Below are positions 28,864 to 38,337 of a stretch of DNA of 42,328 nucleotides, one piece after another. Location of the stretch: contig CANQQA010000022.1 of assembly GCA_947625885.1 (NCBI GenBank), forward strand, positions 1-42,328, read 5' to 3'. This DNA is from an uncultured Bacteroidales bacterium (GTDB taxonomy: Bacteria; Bacteroidota; Bacteroidia; Bacteroidales; UBA11471). The notes below the pieces were generated by a model. That model searched no databases and was not told the origin of the DNA. It saw only the letters and a list, made by a program, of their open reading frames with translations. The position numbers and the translations under genes are program-made. Numbering within the stretch: the first letter of the stretch is position 1; the number at the start of each line of letters is the position of its first letter.

Positions 28864-28885
28864 ACAAGCAAGGAGTATATTGTTT

Positions 28886-29344
28886 TTATTTATTAATCAA
28901 TATCCATGCGTCCGAAAACTCAGGAGAGTATTTCATTTTCACGGCATCGCGCAAATCCGTTGCTTCGGATCGGGTATCGAAACTGCCCACCACCACGCGA
29001 TACATCATTTGGGCGTTGCGCGCGATGAAAGCGTCATATCCGTCGGCTATCATTCTCTCTTTCAAAGAAGAAGCGTTTGTCTTCACCGAAAAACTTCCCA
29101 CGATGACATTGTACATTTTGAGTTTGGCAGCATCGTCATCGACAACGGATATACGTTCGTTGCTTACACGTTCCTGCACGGGTGCCGGTGTGGAAATAAC
29201 TTCATTCTCGACAGCGACATTTTCGACAGAGTCTTTTTCCTGAGCTTTCATATAGGCAGCCTTGTATGCACTCTCTTTCGATTTGCAACCGCTTGCGCCT
29301 ATAAACAGAGCCAATGTAATTCCTAAAATCAAATGCTTTTTCAT
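28886..29344 (-). CDS. SPOR-domain lipoprotein
   Basis: A 152-residue lipoprotein with a signal peptide and lipobox (IGASGC, Cys at 20). A charged linker follows, then a C-terminal SPOR domain (residues about 77-150, two repeats around YNVIVGSFSVKTNA and YRVVVGSFDTRSEA). SPOR domains bind denuded peptidoglycan glycans, usually at the septum. The longest open frame begins 38 codons earlier, but the -7 box at 29368-29375 lies inside that extension, so the ATG at 29344 is chosen. Confidence 0.88.
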   Translation of the reverse strand: MKKHLILGITLALFIGASGCKSKESAYKAAYMKAQEKDSVENVAVENEVISTPAPVQERVSNERISVVDDDAAKLKMYNVIVGSFSVKTNASSLKERMIADGYDAFIARNAQMMYRVVVGSFDTRSEATDLRDAVKMKYSPEFSDAWILINK

Positions 29345-29367
29345 AAAAAATAAATTTAGATACGAGG

Positions 29368-29375
29368 CAAATGTA
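29368..29375 (-). promoter_or_regulatory. -7 box (TACATTTG) of the SPOR gene
   Basis: Exact TAnnTTTG on the minus strand, 23 bases before the chosen start codon, which it helps fix. Confidence 0.6.
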
Positions 29376-29508
29376 GAAAGAATATTCGATATTGGTATCG
29401 CTTTTGCAAAAAAATTATATCCGAAAAATAACCAAGTACAAAAACATTTGTTCGGCATCTTTTTTTTTACGATTTTTGTAATCTGTCATTACCGTGAAAA
29501 ACAATCAC

Positions 29509-32385
29509 ATGAAGAAAAACATACTTTTATTCTTGCCGCTTCTATGCTTATGTGCGACCGCCTGTTCTTCCTCTTACCGAAAGACGGACGACGGTGTAAT
29601 CGTCACGCTCCCGCAGCACAGCGGGAACGATGCGCGTCTGCTGCGCCTGCGCGTAGTCGATGACAAAATCATACGGGTAACTGCCGTGCCGGCGGGAAGA
29701 CTGCCGAAAGACAAAAGTTTGGTCGTGCTGTCGTCGGCATACGCCGATACGCCGTTTACGATAGAAGAACGAAACGACACCCTGCTGCTCTCGACGGCGG
29801 CAGTGCAGGCGGCAGTCGATTTGCAAACCGGTGAGCTCGCTTTTTCGGACAGCGGAGGCAAGGTACGCCTGCGTGAACGACAAGGCGGAGGAAAAACATT
29901 TTCGCCGATAACGGTCGACGACGTCTCGGCATACAGCTATCGGGTGCAGTTCGATTCGCCCGACGACGAGGCTTTCTACGGGTTGGGACAGCACCAGTCC
30001 GACGAGTTCAATTACAAGGGCAAAAACGAATCGCTGTTCCAATACAATACCAAAGTCTCCGTGCCGTTCGTTCTCTCCAACAAAAACTACGGGCTGCTGT
30101 TCGACACCTATTCGCTTTGCAAGTGGGGAGACAGCCGAGAGTATGCCCAACTGCACGAACTGTTCGACCTGTACGATGCCGACGGCGAGGCGGGTGCGCT
30201 GACGGCAGTCTACACGCCCGACGCCAAAAAGAAAAAAGCCACTCCCCTCACCCGACGGGAAAACCGCATCTGCTACGAAGACCAAAAGACGATAACCGAC
30301 CTGCCGAAAGATTTTCCGCTCGACGGCGCCGTCGTAACCTATACGGGCGAAATTGCCGCCCGCGAAACGGGCGATTACCGTTTTCATCTTTACTATGCGG
30401 GGTATGTCGACGTGTATATCGACGGTAAATTAACGGTGCCCGAACGTTGGCGCACGGCATGGAATCCGAACGGCTACAAGTTCACGGTGCCGCTCTCGGC
30501 GGGACAGCGGGTGCCGCTGCGCATCGAATGGCGACCCGACGGGGGCGTATCGTATCTGGGACTGCGGGCGCTCAGCCCCGTCGCTGCCGACGAGCAGGGC
30601 AGGCTGTCGTGGTACAGCGAAATGAGCGACGCACTCGATTATTATTACATCGCAGGCGATGATGCCGACGACGTGATAGCGGGCTACCGCCGCCTCACGG
30701 GAAAAGCGCCGGTGATGCCCCGCTGGGCGATGGGCTTCTGGCAGAGCCGCGAACGCTACAAGACGCAAGCCGAAATTTGGGAGGCGATGAACGAGTTTCG
30801 CCGACGGCGCATTCCCATCGACAACATCGTTCTCGATTGGAATTACTGGAAAGAAGATGCGTGGGGCAGCCACGAGTTCGACCCTGCACGTTTTCCCGAC
30901 CCTGCCGGCATGGTGGATTCGCTGCACGCCCTGCACGGGCACATGATGATTTCGGTATGGCCTAAGTTCTACATGACGACCGAACACTTCAAGGAGTTCG
31001 ACCGCAAGGGGTTGATGTACCGACAAGCGATAAAAGACAGTATCCGCGACTGGATAGGACACGGGTATATCGGTTCGTTCTACGACGCCTACTCCGCCGA
31101 AGGACGAAAAATATTCTGGCGGCAAATGCGCGAACACCTCTACCCGCTGGGCATCGACGCGTGGTGGATGGACGCCAGCGAACCAAACATACGCGACTGC
31201 ACCGATATGGACTACCGCAAGGCACTGTGCGGACCGACGGCGCTGGGACCCTCCACGCAATACTTCAACGCCTACTCGCTGATGAATGCCGAAGCCATAT
31301 ACGACGGACAGCGGGAAGCCGACCCCGACCGCAGGGTGTTCCTGCTCACCCGCTCGGGATTCGCCGGACTGCAACGCTACTCCACCGCCACATGGAGCGG
31401 CGACATCGGCACGCGCTGGGAGGATATGAAGGCGCAGATTTCCGCCGGTCTCAATTTTTCGATTTGCGGCATACCCTACTGGTCGATGGACATCGGCGGA
31501 TTCTGCGTGGAAAAACGGTATGAATCGGGATTCAAACACTTCATCAAGACAGGTGAGGAAAATGCCGACCTGCGGGAGTGGCGCGAATTGAACACCCGCT
31601 GGTATCAGTTCGGTGCTTTCGTGCCCATATTCCGCGCGCACGGACAATATCCCTATCGGGAGATTTACCACATCGCCCCCGAAGGGCACCCCGCCTACGC
31701 CTCGATTGCCTACTACATCGGACTGCGCTACCGGCTCATGCCCTATATCTACACGCTCGCGGGCATGACGTGGCACAACGACTACACCCTCATGCGCCCG
31801 TTGGTCATGGATTTTCCCGACGACGAACGGGTGTTGAATACCGGCGACCAATATATGTTCGGTACCGCCTTCATGGTATGCCCCGTCTACACCTATGGGG
31901 CGCGCAGCCGCGAAGTCTGCTTCCCCGCCGGTTCGGGGTGGTACGACTTCTATACGGGGCAACATATCGCCGGCGGGCAGACAGCAACTGTCGCCGCACC
32001 CTACGAGCGTATGCCGCTTTTCGTGCGCGAAGGCTCTATCGTGCCTTTCGGACGGGCAATGCAGTACAGCGACGAATATCCCGCCGACACGCTGACGCTC
32101 TACGTCTACACGGGTCGCGACGCCGCGTTCTCGCTTTACGAAGACGAGAATGTGAATTACAACTACGAACACGGAGCGTTCCTGCGCATACCGATTGCTT
32201 ATGACGAGGCGTCGGGCACGCTCACTGTCGGTGCGCAGCAGGGGGCTTATGCCGGTATGCCCGCACGGCGCACGCTGCATATCGTGCGGGTGTCGCCCCA
32301 CCGTGCCGTGCCTTACGACCCGACGCGCACGCCCGACCATACGGTCGATTACACCGGCGAAGAAATAAAAATATCTCTCAACTAA
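29509..32385 (+). CDS. GH31 glycosidase with PA14 insert, probable alpha-xylosidase lipoprotein
   Basis: A 958-residue glycoside hydrolase. A lipoprotein signal (CLCATAC, Cys 19) is followed by the GH31 N-terminal beta-sandwich (EAFYGLGQHQSDEFNYKG), a PA14 domain at about residues 244-354, and the catalytic barrel. The nucleophile is Asp at about 555 in WWMDASEPN; the acid/base is Asp at about 632 in WSGDIGTRWEDM. A PA14 inside GH31 is the layout of the xyloglucan alpha-xylosidases of Cellvibrio and Bacteroides, so removal of alpha-1,6-xylose from xyloglucan oligosaccharides is likely; other alpha-glycosides are possible. A GTG five codons earlier is an alternative start. The GH3 gene follows at 17 bases. 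Confidence 0.9.
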   Translation: MKKNILLFLPLLCLCATACSSSYRKTDDGVIVTLPQHSGNDARLLRLRVVDDKIIRVTAVPAGRLPKDKSLVVLSSAYADTPFTIEERNDTLLLSTAAVQAAVDLQTGELAFSDSGGKVRLRERQGGGKTFSPITVDDVSAYSYRVQFDSPDDEAFYGLGQHQSDEFNYKGKNESLFQYNTKVSVPFVLSNKNYGLLFDTYSLCKWGDSREYAQLHELFDLYDADGEAGALTAVYTPDAKKKKATPLTRRENRICYEDQKTITDLPKDFPLDGAVVTYTGEIAARETGDYRFHLYYAGYVDVYIDGKLTVPERWRTAWNPNGYKFTVPLSAGQRVPLRIEWRPDGGVSYLGLRALSPVAADEQGRLSWYSEMSDALDYYYIAGDDADDVIAGYRRLTGKAPVMPRWAMGFWQSRERYKTQAEIWEAMNEFRRRRIPIDNIVLDWNYWKEDAWGSHEFDPARFPDPAGMVDSLHALHGHMMISVWPKFYMTTEHFKEFDRKGLMYRQAIKDSIRDWIGHGYIGSFYDAYSAEGRKIFWRQMREHLYPLGIDAWWMDASEPNIRDCTDMDYRKALCGPTALGPSTQYFNAYSLMNAEAIYDGQREADPDRRVFLLTRSGFAGLQRYSTATWSGDIGTRWEDMKAQISAGLNFSICGIPYWSMDIGGFCVEKRYESGFKHFIKTGEENADLREWRELNTRWYQFGAFVPIFRAHGQYPYREIYHIAPEGHPAYASIAYYIGLRYRLMPYIYTLAGMTWHNDYTLMRPLVMDFPDDERVLNTGDQYMFGTAFMVCPVYTYGARSREVCFPAGSGWYDFYTGQHIAGGQTATVAAPYERMPLFVREGSIVPFGRAMQYSDEYPADTLTLYVYTGRDAAFSLYEDENVNYNYEHGAFLRIPIAYDEASGTLTVGAQQGAYAGMPARRTLHIVRVSPHRAVPYDPTRTPDHTVDYTGEEIKISLN

Positions 32386-32402
32386 TTCTATCACAAACGA
32401 AT

Positions 32403-34616
32403 ATGAAAAACACCTTTTCCCTTTTGCTCGCTCTGCTGTTGTGTCCGCTCTTTGGCAAGGCGCAGCCGATACCCGTGTATCTCGACGACACGCAGCCCAT
32501 AGAGGCACGCGTGCAAGACGCACTCGCCCGCATGACGCTCGAAGAGAAAGTGCGTCTGTGTACGGCACAAAGCAAATTCAGTTCGCACGGCGTACCCCGT
32601 CTCGGCATACCCGAAATATGGATGAGCGACGGACCGCACGGGGTGCGGGAGGAAATTTCGTGGGACAGCTGGAACGTCGCCGGCTTCACCAACGACTCCT
32701 GCACGGCATTTCCAGCGCTGACCTGTCTGGCGGCGACGTGGAATCCCGAAATGGCGGCGCTGTACGGGAAAAGCGTGGGTGAAGAGGCGCGATACCGTCG
32801 CAAGGACATTTTGCTGGGTCCGGGCTGCAACATCTACCGCACGCCGCTCAACGGACGCAACTTCGAGTATTTGGGCGAAGACCCCTATCTGGCATCGACC
32901 CTCATCGTGCCTTACGTACGCGAATTGCAGAAAAACGGAGTGGCAGCCTGCGTGAAGCATTTCGCCCTCAACAATCAGGAAAAGTGGCGCGGACACATCG
33001 ACGTGGAGGTGAGCGACCGCGCGCTGTACGAGATATACCTGCCCGCTTTCAAAGCGGCGGTGCAGAAGGGCGGCGCATGGAGCGTCATGGGCTCGTACAA
33101 CCGAGTGCGCGGCGAACACGCCTGCCACAACGACCTGCTGCTGAATCGCATACTCAAAGGGGAATGGGCGTTCGACGGTTGCGTAGTAACCGATTGGGGC
33201 GGCGCCCACGACACGCGCGAAGCCGTGTTCAACGGCTTGGATATAGAGATGGGCACCTACACCGACGGGCTGTCGAAAAATCGCGACTTCGCTTACGACA
33301 ACTATCATTTGGCAAAAAAATATTTGCAGGGGCTGCAAGACGGCACCTACCCCCTCGCAACAGTCGAGGATAAAGCGGCGCGCGTACTGCGCCTCATCTT
33401 CCGCACGGCGATGAACCGCCAACGCCCGTGGGGAACGTTCACTTCGCAAGCGCACTACGACGCTGCCCGCCGCATCGGCGAAGAGGGCATCGTGCTGCTC
33501 AAAAACGAAACGCCGCACCGCGCCCGTGCCGCGCTGCTCCCGATAGATACGACGGTATACCGCCACATACTCGTGGTGGGCGACAACGCCGTGCGACGGC
33601 TTACCGAAGGGGGCGGCTCTTCCGAGCTGAAAGTGCAGCACGAAATATCGCCGCTGCAAGGGCTCACGGAACGCTACGGCGACAAAATAACCTATACGCA
33701 GGGATATGCCGCCGGTCGTCCGCGCTACGGGAAAACGGAGGAACCGACCGTCGATACCGACTCGCTGCGACGAGTGGCATTGGAGCTGGCACGCGAAGCG
33801 GACTTGGTGATATTCATCGGCGGTCTCAACAAGAATCACCAACAGGACTGCGAGGCGGGCGACCGCATACAGTACAGCCTGCCGTTCGGACAGGACGAGT
33901 TGATTCCGGCGCTGGCGGAAGTCAATCCCCGCATGGTGCTGGTGCTGTTGAGCGGCAATGCGGTAGAAATGAAATGGGTAAAGAAAATTCCCGCTATCGT
34001 ACAAGGGTGGTACCTCGGCTCGGAGGCGGGGCATGCCCTCTCTGCCGTATTGAGCGGCGAGGTATGCCCGAGCGGCAAACTGCCGTTCTCGTTTCCGGTG
34101 CAGCTCGCCGATAACGGAGCACACGCCTTCGACGCACTTTGCTATCCGGGCGACAGCATTCACGAAGTGTATAAAGAAGACATCTTCGTAGGCTACCGCT
34201 GGCACGACACGAAGAACATTCCCGCGCTCTTTCCTTTCGGACACGGATTGAGCTATACGACTTTCGACTACGGGAAAGCGACCCTCTCCGCCGAAACGAT
34301 GCAAGAGGGCGACACCTTAACATTGACCGTGCCGGTGAAAAACAGCGGTGTCGTTGCCGGCAAAGAGGTGGTGCAACTCTACATCGGCGATGTGGAATCG
34401 TCGTTGCCCCGCCCGACGAAAGAGTTGAAAGCCTTTCACAAAATCGCGCTGAAAGCGGGCGAAACCCAAGAGGTTATTTTCACCATTACCGCCGACGACC
34501 TGCGCTATTTCGACGACACCCGCCACGCATGGGTGGCAGAGGCGGGAAAATTCGTTCTCTACGTCGGCAGCTCCTCCACCGACATACGCGCCCGCAAAAC
34601 CATTATTCTGAAATAA
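32403..34616 (+). CDS. GH3 beta-glucosidase/xylosidase
   Basis: A 737-residue secreted retaining glycosidase with a signal peptide (LLALLLCPLFGKAQ). The N-terminal barrel has MSDGPHGVRE, the KHFALNNQE motif and the nucleophile Asp at about 264 in VVTDWGGAHD. Next is the alpha/beta sandwich (EEGIVLLKNE, GGGSSELKV), then a C-terminal fibronectin type III-like domain (VPVKNSGVVAGKEVVQLYI). It probably trims beta-glucosyl residues exposed after the upstream alpha-xylosidase acts. The pair is one operon; no SusC/SusD or regulator is beside it. Confidence 0.92.
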   Translation: MKNTFSLLLALLLCPLFGKAQPIPVYLDDTQPIEARVQDALARMTLEEKVRLCTAQSKFSSHGVPRLGIPEIWMSDGPHGVREEISWDSWNVAGFTNDSCTAFPALTCLAATWNPEMAALYGKSVGEEARYRRKDILLGPGCNIYRTPLNGRNFEYLGEDPYLASTLIVPYVRELQKNGVAACVKHFALNNQEKWRGHIDVEVSDRALYEIYLPAFKAAVQKGGAWSVMGSYNRVRGEHACHNDLLLNRILKGEWAFDGCVVTDWGGAHDTREAVFNGLDIEMGTYTDGLSKNRDFAYDNYHLAKKYLQGLQDGTYPLATVEDKAARVLRLIFRTAMNRQRPWGTFTSQAHYDAARRIGEEGIVLLKNETPHRARAALLPIDTTVYRHILVVGDNAVRRLTEGGGSSELKVQHEISPLQGLTERYGDKITYTQGYAAGRPRYGKTEEPTVDTDSLRRVALELAREADLVIFIGGLNKNHQQDCEAGDRIQYSLPFGQDELIPALAEVNPRMVLVLLSGNAVEMKWVKKIPAIVQGWYLGSEAGHALSAVLSGEVCPSGKLPFSFPVQLADNGAHAFDALCYPGDSIHEVYKEDIFVGYRWHDTKNIPALFPFGHGLSYTTFDYGKATLSAETMQEGDTLTLTVPVKNSGVVAGKEVVQLYIGDVESSLPRPTKELKAFHKIALKAGETQEVIFTITADDLRYFDDTRHAWVAEAGKFVLYVGSSSTDIRARKTIILK

Positions 34617-34664
34617 ACGAGACAAAACAAAGGGGCAGCACTGCTTCGTTCCTTCAAAAAACAA

Positions 34665-34699
34665 AGGCGTCCGACAAAAAATCGGACGCCTCCCCTTTT
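34665..34699. terminator. Bidirectional terminator after GH3
   Basis: A perfect 10-bp stem AGGCGTCCGA (34665-34674) with 34682-34691, A-rich loop, then CCCCTTTTTTT on the plus strand. The minus strand reads TTTGTTTTTT, serving the convergent beta-barrel gene. Confidence 0.88.
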
Positions 34700-34724
34700 T
34701 TTAAGGTCTGTATTATGAATGAAA

Positions 34725-35543
34725 TCAGAAAGTGTAGCCTACACTAAGGCTGAAATTACGATTCTTGGGGCGATAGTCCTCATAGTCTTCATGCTCCATA
34801 TTGACAAATCCCCAGTCGTATTGCAGACCGACATAGATGCGATCGAACGTTACGCCGGCACCCAAACTCCAACCGATATCGAATCGTTTCCAGCCCCAAT
34901 TGCCTCCATCGTAAATTTCATTGTCGTCATCGGACTTCTTTTCGTTATATTCAGATTCTACGAACTCTTTACCGAATAATTTATATACATCTTTATAATG
35001 ATATTTTTCTCCATATCCCGATGAATACCTCTCCCGTGAATCACTTTCATCTTTATATTTTCCGGCAATACCCACCGCTATATAAGGTCCGGTAAACGCC
35101 GATACCGCCACAGAACCGAAATCGTATTTGTAATTCCAATATATGGGAATCTGAAAATAATGGGAGACTATTTTTTCCGCGCCTTTATCATATACGATAG
35201 ACTCATCTTTTTCTTCATACGGGCATTTTGCTCCCCGCATGGTGTAGAAAAGCCCCGATTGCACACTGAATCCACTGACGGAAAATTGCACGGGAATATC
35301 GACAAGCACGCCGATATGGAAACCGGCTTTCGCTTTAAAGTCCATATCGTCTTCATCGAGGTTGGAGATATTCGACACGTTCAACCCCGTACGCACACTC
35401 CAAGTAATTTCTTGTGAAGCGTTGTTCGTTTTTTGTTTCGGCGCGATGAAAGTCGTTTTGTCCGACCGTGCCATTTGTGCCGCAGCATCAGCGGCAAAAC
35501 CTGCGACCAGCAGGGTTGTCAAAAGAAAAATTTTGTATCTCAT
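34725..35543 (-). CDS. PorT-like outer-membrane beta-barrel protein
   Basis: A 272-residue protein with a signal peptide (MRYKIFLLTTLLVAGFAADAAAQ), then a small barrel of about eight strands (TGLNVSNISNL, FSVQSGLFYTMRGA, YFQIPIYWNYKY). A long, highly charged loop at about residues 165-215 is rich in Asp, Glu, Lys and Tyr, and the end is aromatic (VGYTF). It fits the OMP_b-brl_2/PorT group. Role unknown. It lies 44 bases after the propeller lipoprotein gene on the same strand and probably shares its promoter. Confidence 0.82.
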   Translation of the reverse strand: MRYKIFLLTTLLVAGFAADAAAQMARSDKTTFIAPKQKTNNASQEITWSVRTGLNVSNISNLDEDDMDFKAKAGFHIGVLVDIPVQFSVSGFSVQSGLFYTMRGAKCPYEEKDESIVYDKGAEKIVSHYFQIPIYWNYKYDFGSVAVSAFTGPYIAVGIAGKYKDESDSRERYSSGYGEKYHYKDVYKLFGKEFVESEYNEKKSDDDNEIYDGGNWGWKRFDIGWSLGAGVTFDRIYVGLQYDWGFVNMEHEDYEDYRPKNRNFSLSVGYTF

Positions 35544-35587
35544 TGCAAAAGTTTTTATGTAATTAATTTTCTTTTATCTATTCACTT

Positions 35588-36583
35588 TCAATGTAAGGTA
35601 TTAGGGAGATTGAAATTCATTTTCCATACATTGTATTTGCCCTCGACATTGCCCCGCTGCGAAAGGAAATAGATGCTTTTTCCGTCGGGCGCCCACACCG
35701 CCGAGATATCGTTGCCCGGGTGATAGGTCAATTGCGTGAGGTTGTTACCGTCGGTACCGATGACGAAAATATCGGTATTGTCGCCGGTGCTGCTGCCTGT
35801 ACAAAGCAGCCATTTGCCGTCGGGCGAGAGTTTGGGCGTAGTGAAACTTTGCTCCGGACGCGATAATACCACCTCTTCGACTCCGGTTTTCGGATTTACT
35901 TTCCATATCTCGCACAGCCCCTTGTTCGTAAAACGGGAACAATAATAAGAATCCTTATCGGAAGGTATAGGGCAAGGTGTCATACCGCGCGAATAGTTGG
36001 AAAAAAGATTGGTTTTTCTATCGTATTCCCAAATGCTGTAATTATACAAACTGCCTTCTCCTCGATGAAAGAGTATTCTTTCCCCTTTCATATCGACAAT
36101 TATGCCACTGTAATCGTTGGCATTCCCTGTAGAAATCTGGCTTACGACCGACCCTTGCTCGGCATTGACAAGCTGCACGCGATTCTGTCCGTTATAAAAT
36201 TCCGAGTAGCAAAGCGTTTTTCCATCGGGCGACCAAGAAACATCTTGCACACTATTGCGGAAAGTCCGCTGCACCGATACGCCGCCTTGCGTAGCACTTT
36301 TCACCATGACATTCGACATATTGTTCTTTTGGTTGATGTAAGCAATCCGCGTACCGTCGGGCGATATGGCGATAAACGAATTAATCCACCATTCGAGCAG
36401 AGGTCTTTTTCTTACATTAGGGGTAACGACATCGTCAGATTCTTCTGTTATTTTCTCGAATTTTATACCGCCCTCCTGCGGTACGGATACCGTTCCATAA
36501 TCTACTTTTTTCAAACTCGAACAGGACAATCCGAGTGCGCACAACAACAGACAAGCGCCTCCTCTTAAACATTGTTTTTTCAT
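35588..36583 (-). CDS. TolB-like beta-propeller lipoprotein
   Basis: A 331-residue lipoprotein (lipobox ALGLSC, Cys 21) built of PD40/WD40-like blades. Repeated signatures are AISPDGTRIAYI, VSWSPDGKTLCYSE, LSPDGKWLLCTG and VWAPDGKSIYFLS. Such propellers act as periplasmic or surface scaffolds; TolB itself works in outer-membrane stability, but no tol genes are near. It leads a two-gene unit with the beta-barrel protein. A stable hairpin lies in its 5' leader. Confidence 0.82.
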   Translation of the reverse strand: MKKQCLRGGACLLLCALGLSCSSLKKVDYGTVSVPQEGGIKFEKITEESDDVVTPNVRKRPLLEWWINSFIAISPDGTRIAYINQKNNMSNVMVKSATQGGVSVQRTFRNSVQDVSWSPDGKTLCYSEFYNGQNRVQLVNAEQGSVVSQISTGNANDYSGIIVDMKGERILFHRGEGSLYNYSIWEYDRKTNLFSNYSRGMTPCPIPSDKDSYYCSRFTNKGLCEIWKVNPKTGVEEVVLSRPEQSFTTPKLSPDGKWLLCTGSSTGDNTDIFVIGTDGNNLTQLTYHPGNDISAVWAPDGKSIYFLSQRGNVEGKYNVWKMNFNLPNTLH

Positions 36584-36630
36584 TGTCGAAAATTTTATTT
36601 ACCAAAATTAAATCATTGAAAACGTATTTA

Positions 36631-36661
36631 TTTCTGTTTTTGAAAATGAGAAAAACAGAAA
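36631..36661. promoter_or_regulatory. Hairpin in the 5' leader of the propeller gene
   Basis: Perfect 11-bp arms TTTCTGTTTTT (36631-36641) and AAAAACAGAAA (36651-36661) with a 9-base loop, flanked by the same heptamer GTATTTA on both sides. It lies between the probable transcription start (near 36675) and the ATG at 36583, so it would be part of the mRNA leader. Confidence 0.5.
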
Positions 36662-36681
36662 TGTATTTACTCAATACGATG

Positions 36682-36689
36682 CAAAGATA
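36682..36689 (-). promoter_or_regulatory. -7 box (TATCTTTG) of the propeller/barrel unit
   Basis: Exact TAnnTTTG on the minus strand. It implies a leader of about 90 bases. Confidence 0.6.
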
Positions 36690-36751
36690 AAAAATAAAAT
36701 AAATAGAAAATAATATTTTTCAATAATTTTTCCGCAAATAAATTCAACAAA

Positions 36752-36781
36752 AAAGCCGCGACTTTCACAAGCCGCGGCTTT
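36752..36781 (-). terminator. Terminator of the KDG/MFS operon
   Basis: Stem AAAGCCGCG (36752-36760) with CGCGGCTTT (36773-36781). On the minus strand it ends in TTTTTT, just after the MFS gene. Confidence 0.85.
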
Positions 36782-36815
36782 CCATGAAAAACATTGTTTT
36801 TTATGCTGAGGTTGT

Positions 36816-38303
36816 TTATATCTCAATACGTTTGTATTTCGGCACGAGGGCTTTCATGATGCACCATGCGATAAGGTAAGCCACAGCGCAGATGCAGAAG
36901 ATAATCATGTAGCCGGCGGGTTTGCCGTCGAATCCCAAGAAGCTGAACGCATCGCCCATCTTCTCGGAGTAGGTAAACAGCGCACCGGCGCCCTTGTTGA
37001 TAAGGAACGAACCGATACCGCCCGCCATACCGCCGATACCCGTAATGGTGGCAATGGTGCTCTTGGGGAACATATCGCCGATTGTAGAGAAGAGGTTAGC
37101 ACTCCATGCCTGATGTCCTGCACCGGCAAGACCGATGATGATGGCAGGCCACCATGCCGAAATGGCGCCGGCGCCTTGTGCGAACAGGGCGGGCAACGGC
37201 AGGAAGGCGAAGATGAGCATGGCGAGCATACGTCCCGCATAGGGATTCATGCCTTTTTTCTCCACGAAAAGACGAGGCAGATAGCCGCCGAAAATAGAGA
37301 GTATCGTCACAATGGCATAAAGCGTGATGATGAGAGCGATACCCATACCGGAGCTCGACGTATAGCCATATTGGTCGGAGAAATACGCGGGAGCCCAGAA
37401 CAGGTAGAACCACCATACGCCATCGGTGAAGAATTTACCGACGATGAACGACCATGTCTGCCGATAGGTAAAACATTTCCAGAACGGAATCGTTTTTTCC
37501 TGCGCAGCAGCGGCTGCTGCGGCTGCGGCAGCAGCTTTTTCTTCTTCGTCGTCCTGATGTATGTATGCCAACTCGGCTTCATTGACGTGTTTCGATTTCT
37601 CGGGTTTATCGTACATGAAAAGCCAGAAGCCCATCCAGATGAATCCGAGCGCACCGATGATGACGAACGACATTTCCCAGCCGCCGCCGATGCCATGGTC
37701 TTTGAAGTATTGCGCCAGCAGAGGAATGGAGGCAGGTGCCACGAGTGCGCCTACCGATGCACCGGCGTTGAAAATGGAAGTGGCGAAAGCACGGTCTTTT
37801 TTCGGAAAGTATTCTGCCGTTACCTTAATGGCAGCGGGGAAGTTTCCCGCTTCACCGAGTGCGAGAATACAGCGCGCTGCAATGAAGAGCCAAACACTGG
37901 TGGTGGCAATGGCAAGAGCGGCGGTAGTGCCGGCTTCGACCGACGTCATGGCTTTTACGCTTTCAAAGCCTTCGACGTGCATGGTGAGCCAGCCGCATAA
38001 AGCGTGGGCGCAAGCTCCGAAGCTCCATACGCCGATAGCCCAAAGGTAGCCTTTTTTCGTACCCATCCAGTCTACGAATTTTCCGGCAAAAAGCATGCAG
38101 ATAGCGTAGATAATGGAGAATACGGCGGTAATGGTACCGTAGTTGTCGTCCGTCCAGTGAAATTCGGGAGCGATAAAGTCTTTCCACGTCAGCGAAAGCA
38201 CCTGACGGTCCATATAGTTCACGGTCGTTGCCACGAACAGCAGCGTACACATCCACCAACGCCAGTTGGTGGCGAGTTTTGTTGTTGTCGATGTTTTATC
38301 CAT
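36816..38303 (-). CDS. MFS transporter, hexuronate/anion-cation symporter type
   Basis: A 495-residue major facilitator with 12 predicted segments, of the ExuT/anion:cation symporter group. Signs: NYMDRQVLSL in helix 1, the GKFVDWMGTKKGY loop and the ALGEAGNFPAAIKVTAEYFPKK block. It probably imports a hexuronate or 2-keto-3-deoxygluconate precursor, given kdgK and the aldolase gene upstream on the same strand. The central cytoplasmic loop carries eleven consecutive Ala (residues 257-267), encoded by mixed GCN codons. The frame extends 11 codons further, but the ATG at 38303 gives the normal N-terminus. Confidence 0.9.
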   Translation of the reverse strand: MDKTSTTTKLATNWRWWMCTLLFVATTVNYMDRQVLSLTWKDFIAPEFHWTDDNYGTITAVFSIIYAICMLFAGKFVDWMGTKKGYLWAIGVWSFGACAHALCGWLTMHVEGFESVKAMTSVEAGTTAALAIATTSVWLFIAARCILALGEAGNFPAAIKVTAEYFPKKDRAFATSIFNAGASVGALVAPASIPLLAQYFKDHGIGGGWEMSFVIIGALGFIWMGFWLFMYDKPEKSKHVNEAELAYIHQDDEEEKAAAAAAAAAAAQEKTIPFWKCFTYRQTWSFIVGKFFTDGVWWFYLFWAPAYFSDQYGYTSSSGMGIALIITLYAIVTILSIFGGYLPRLFVEKKGMNPYAGRMLAMLIFAFLPLPALFAQGAGAISAWWPAIIIGLAGAGHQAWSANLFSTIGDMFPKSTIATITGIGGMAGGIGSFLINKGAGALFTYSEKMGDAFSFLGFDGKPAGYMIIFCICAVAYLIAWCIMKALVPKYKRIEI

Positions 38304-38337
38304 ATAATCTTTCGTGTTTTTTATGATATTAGACAAT

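Noticed and set aside
30430-34304. Long minus-strand open frames opposite the GH31 and GH3 genes
   Set aside because: Same kind of shadow; the plus-strand proteins have full catalytic motifs.
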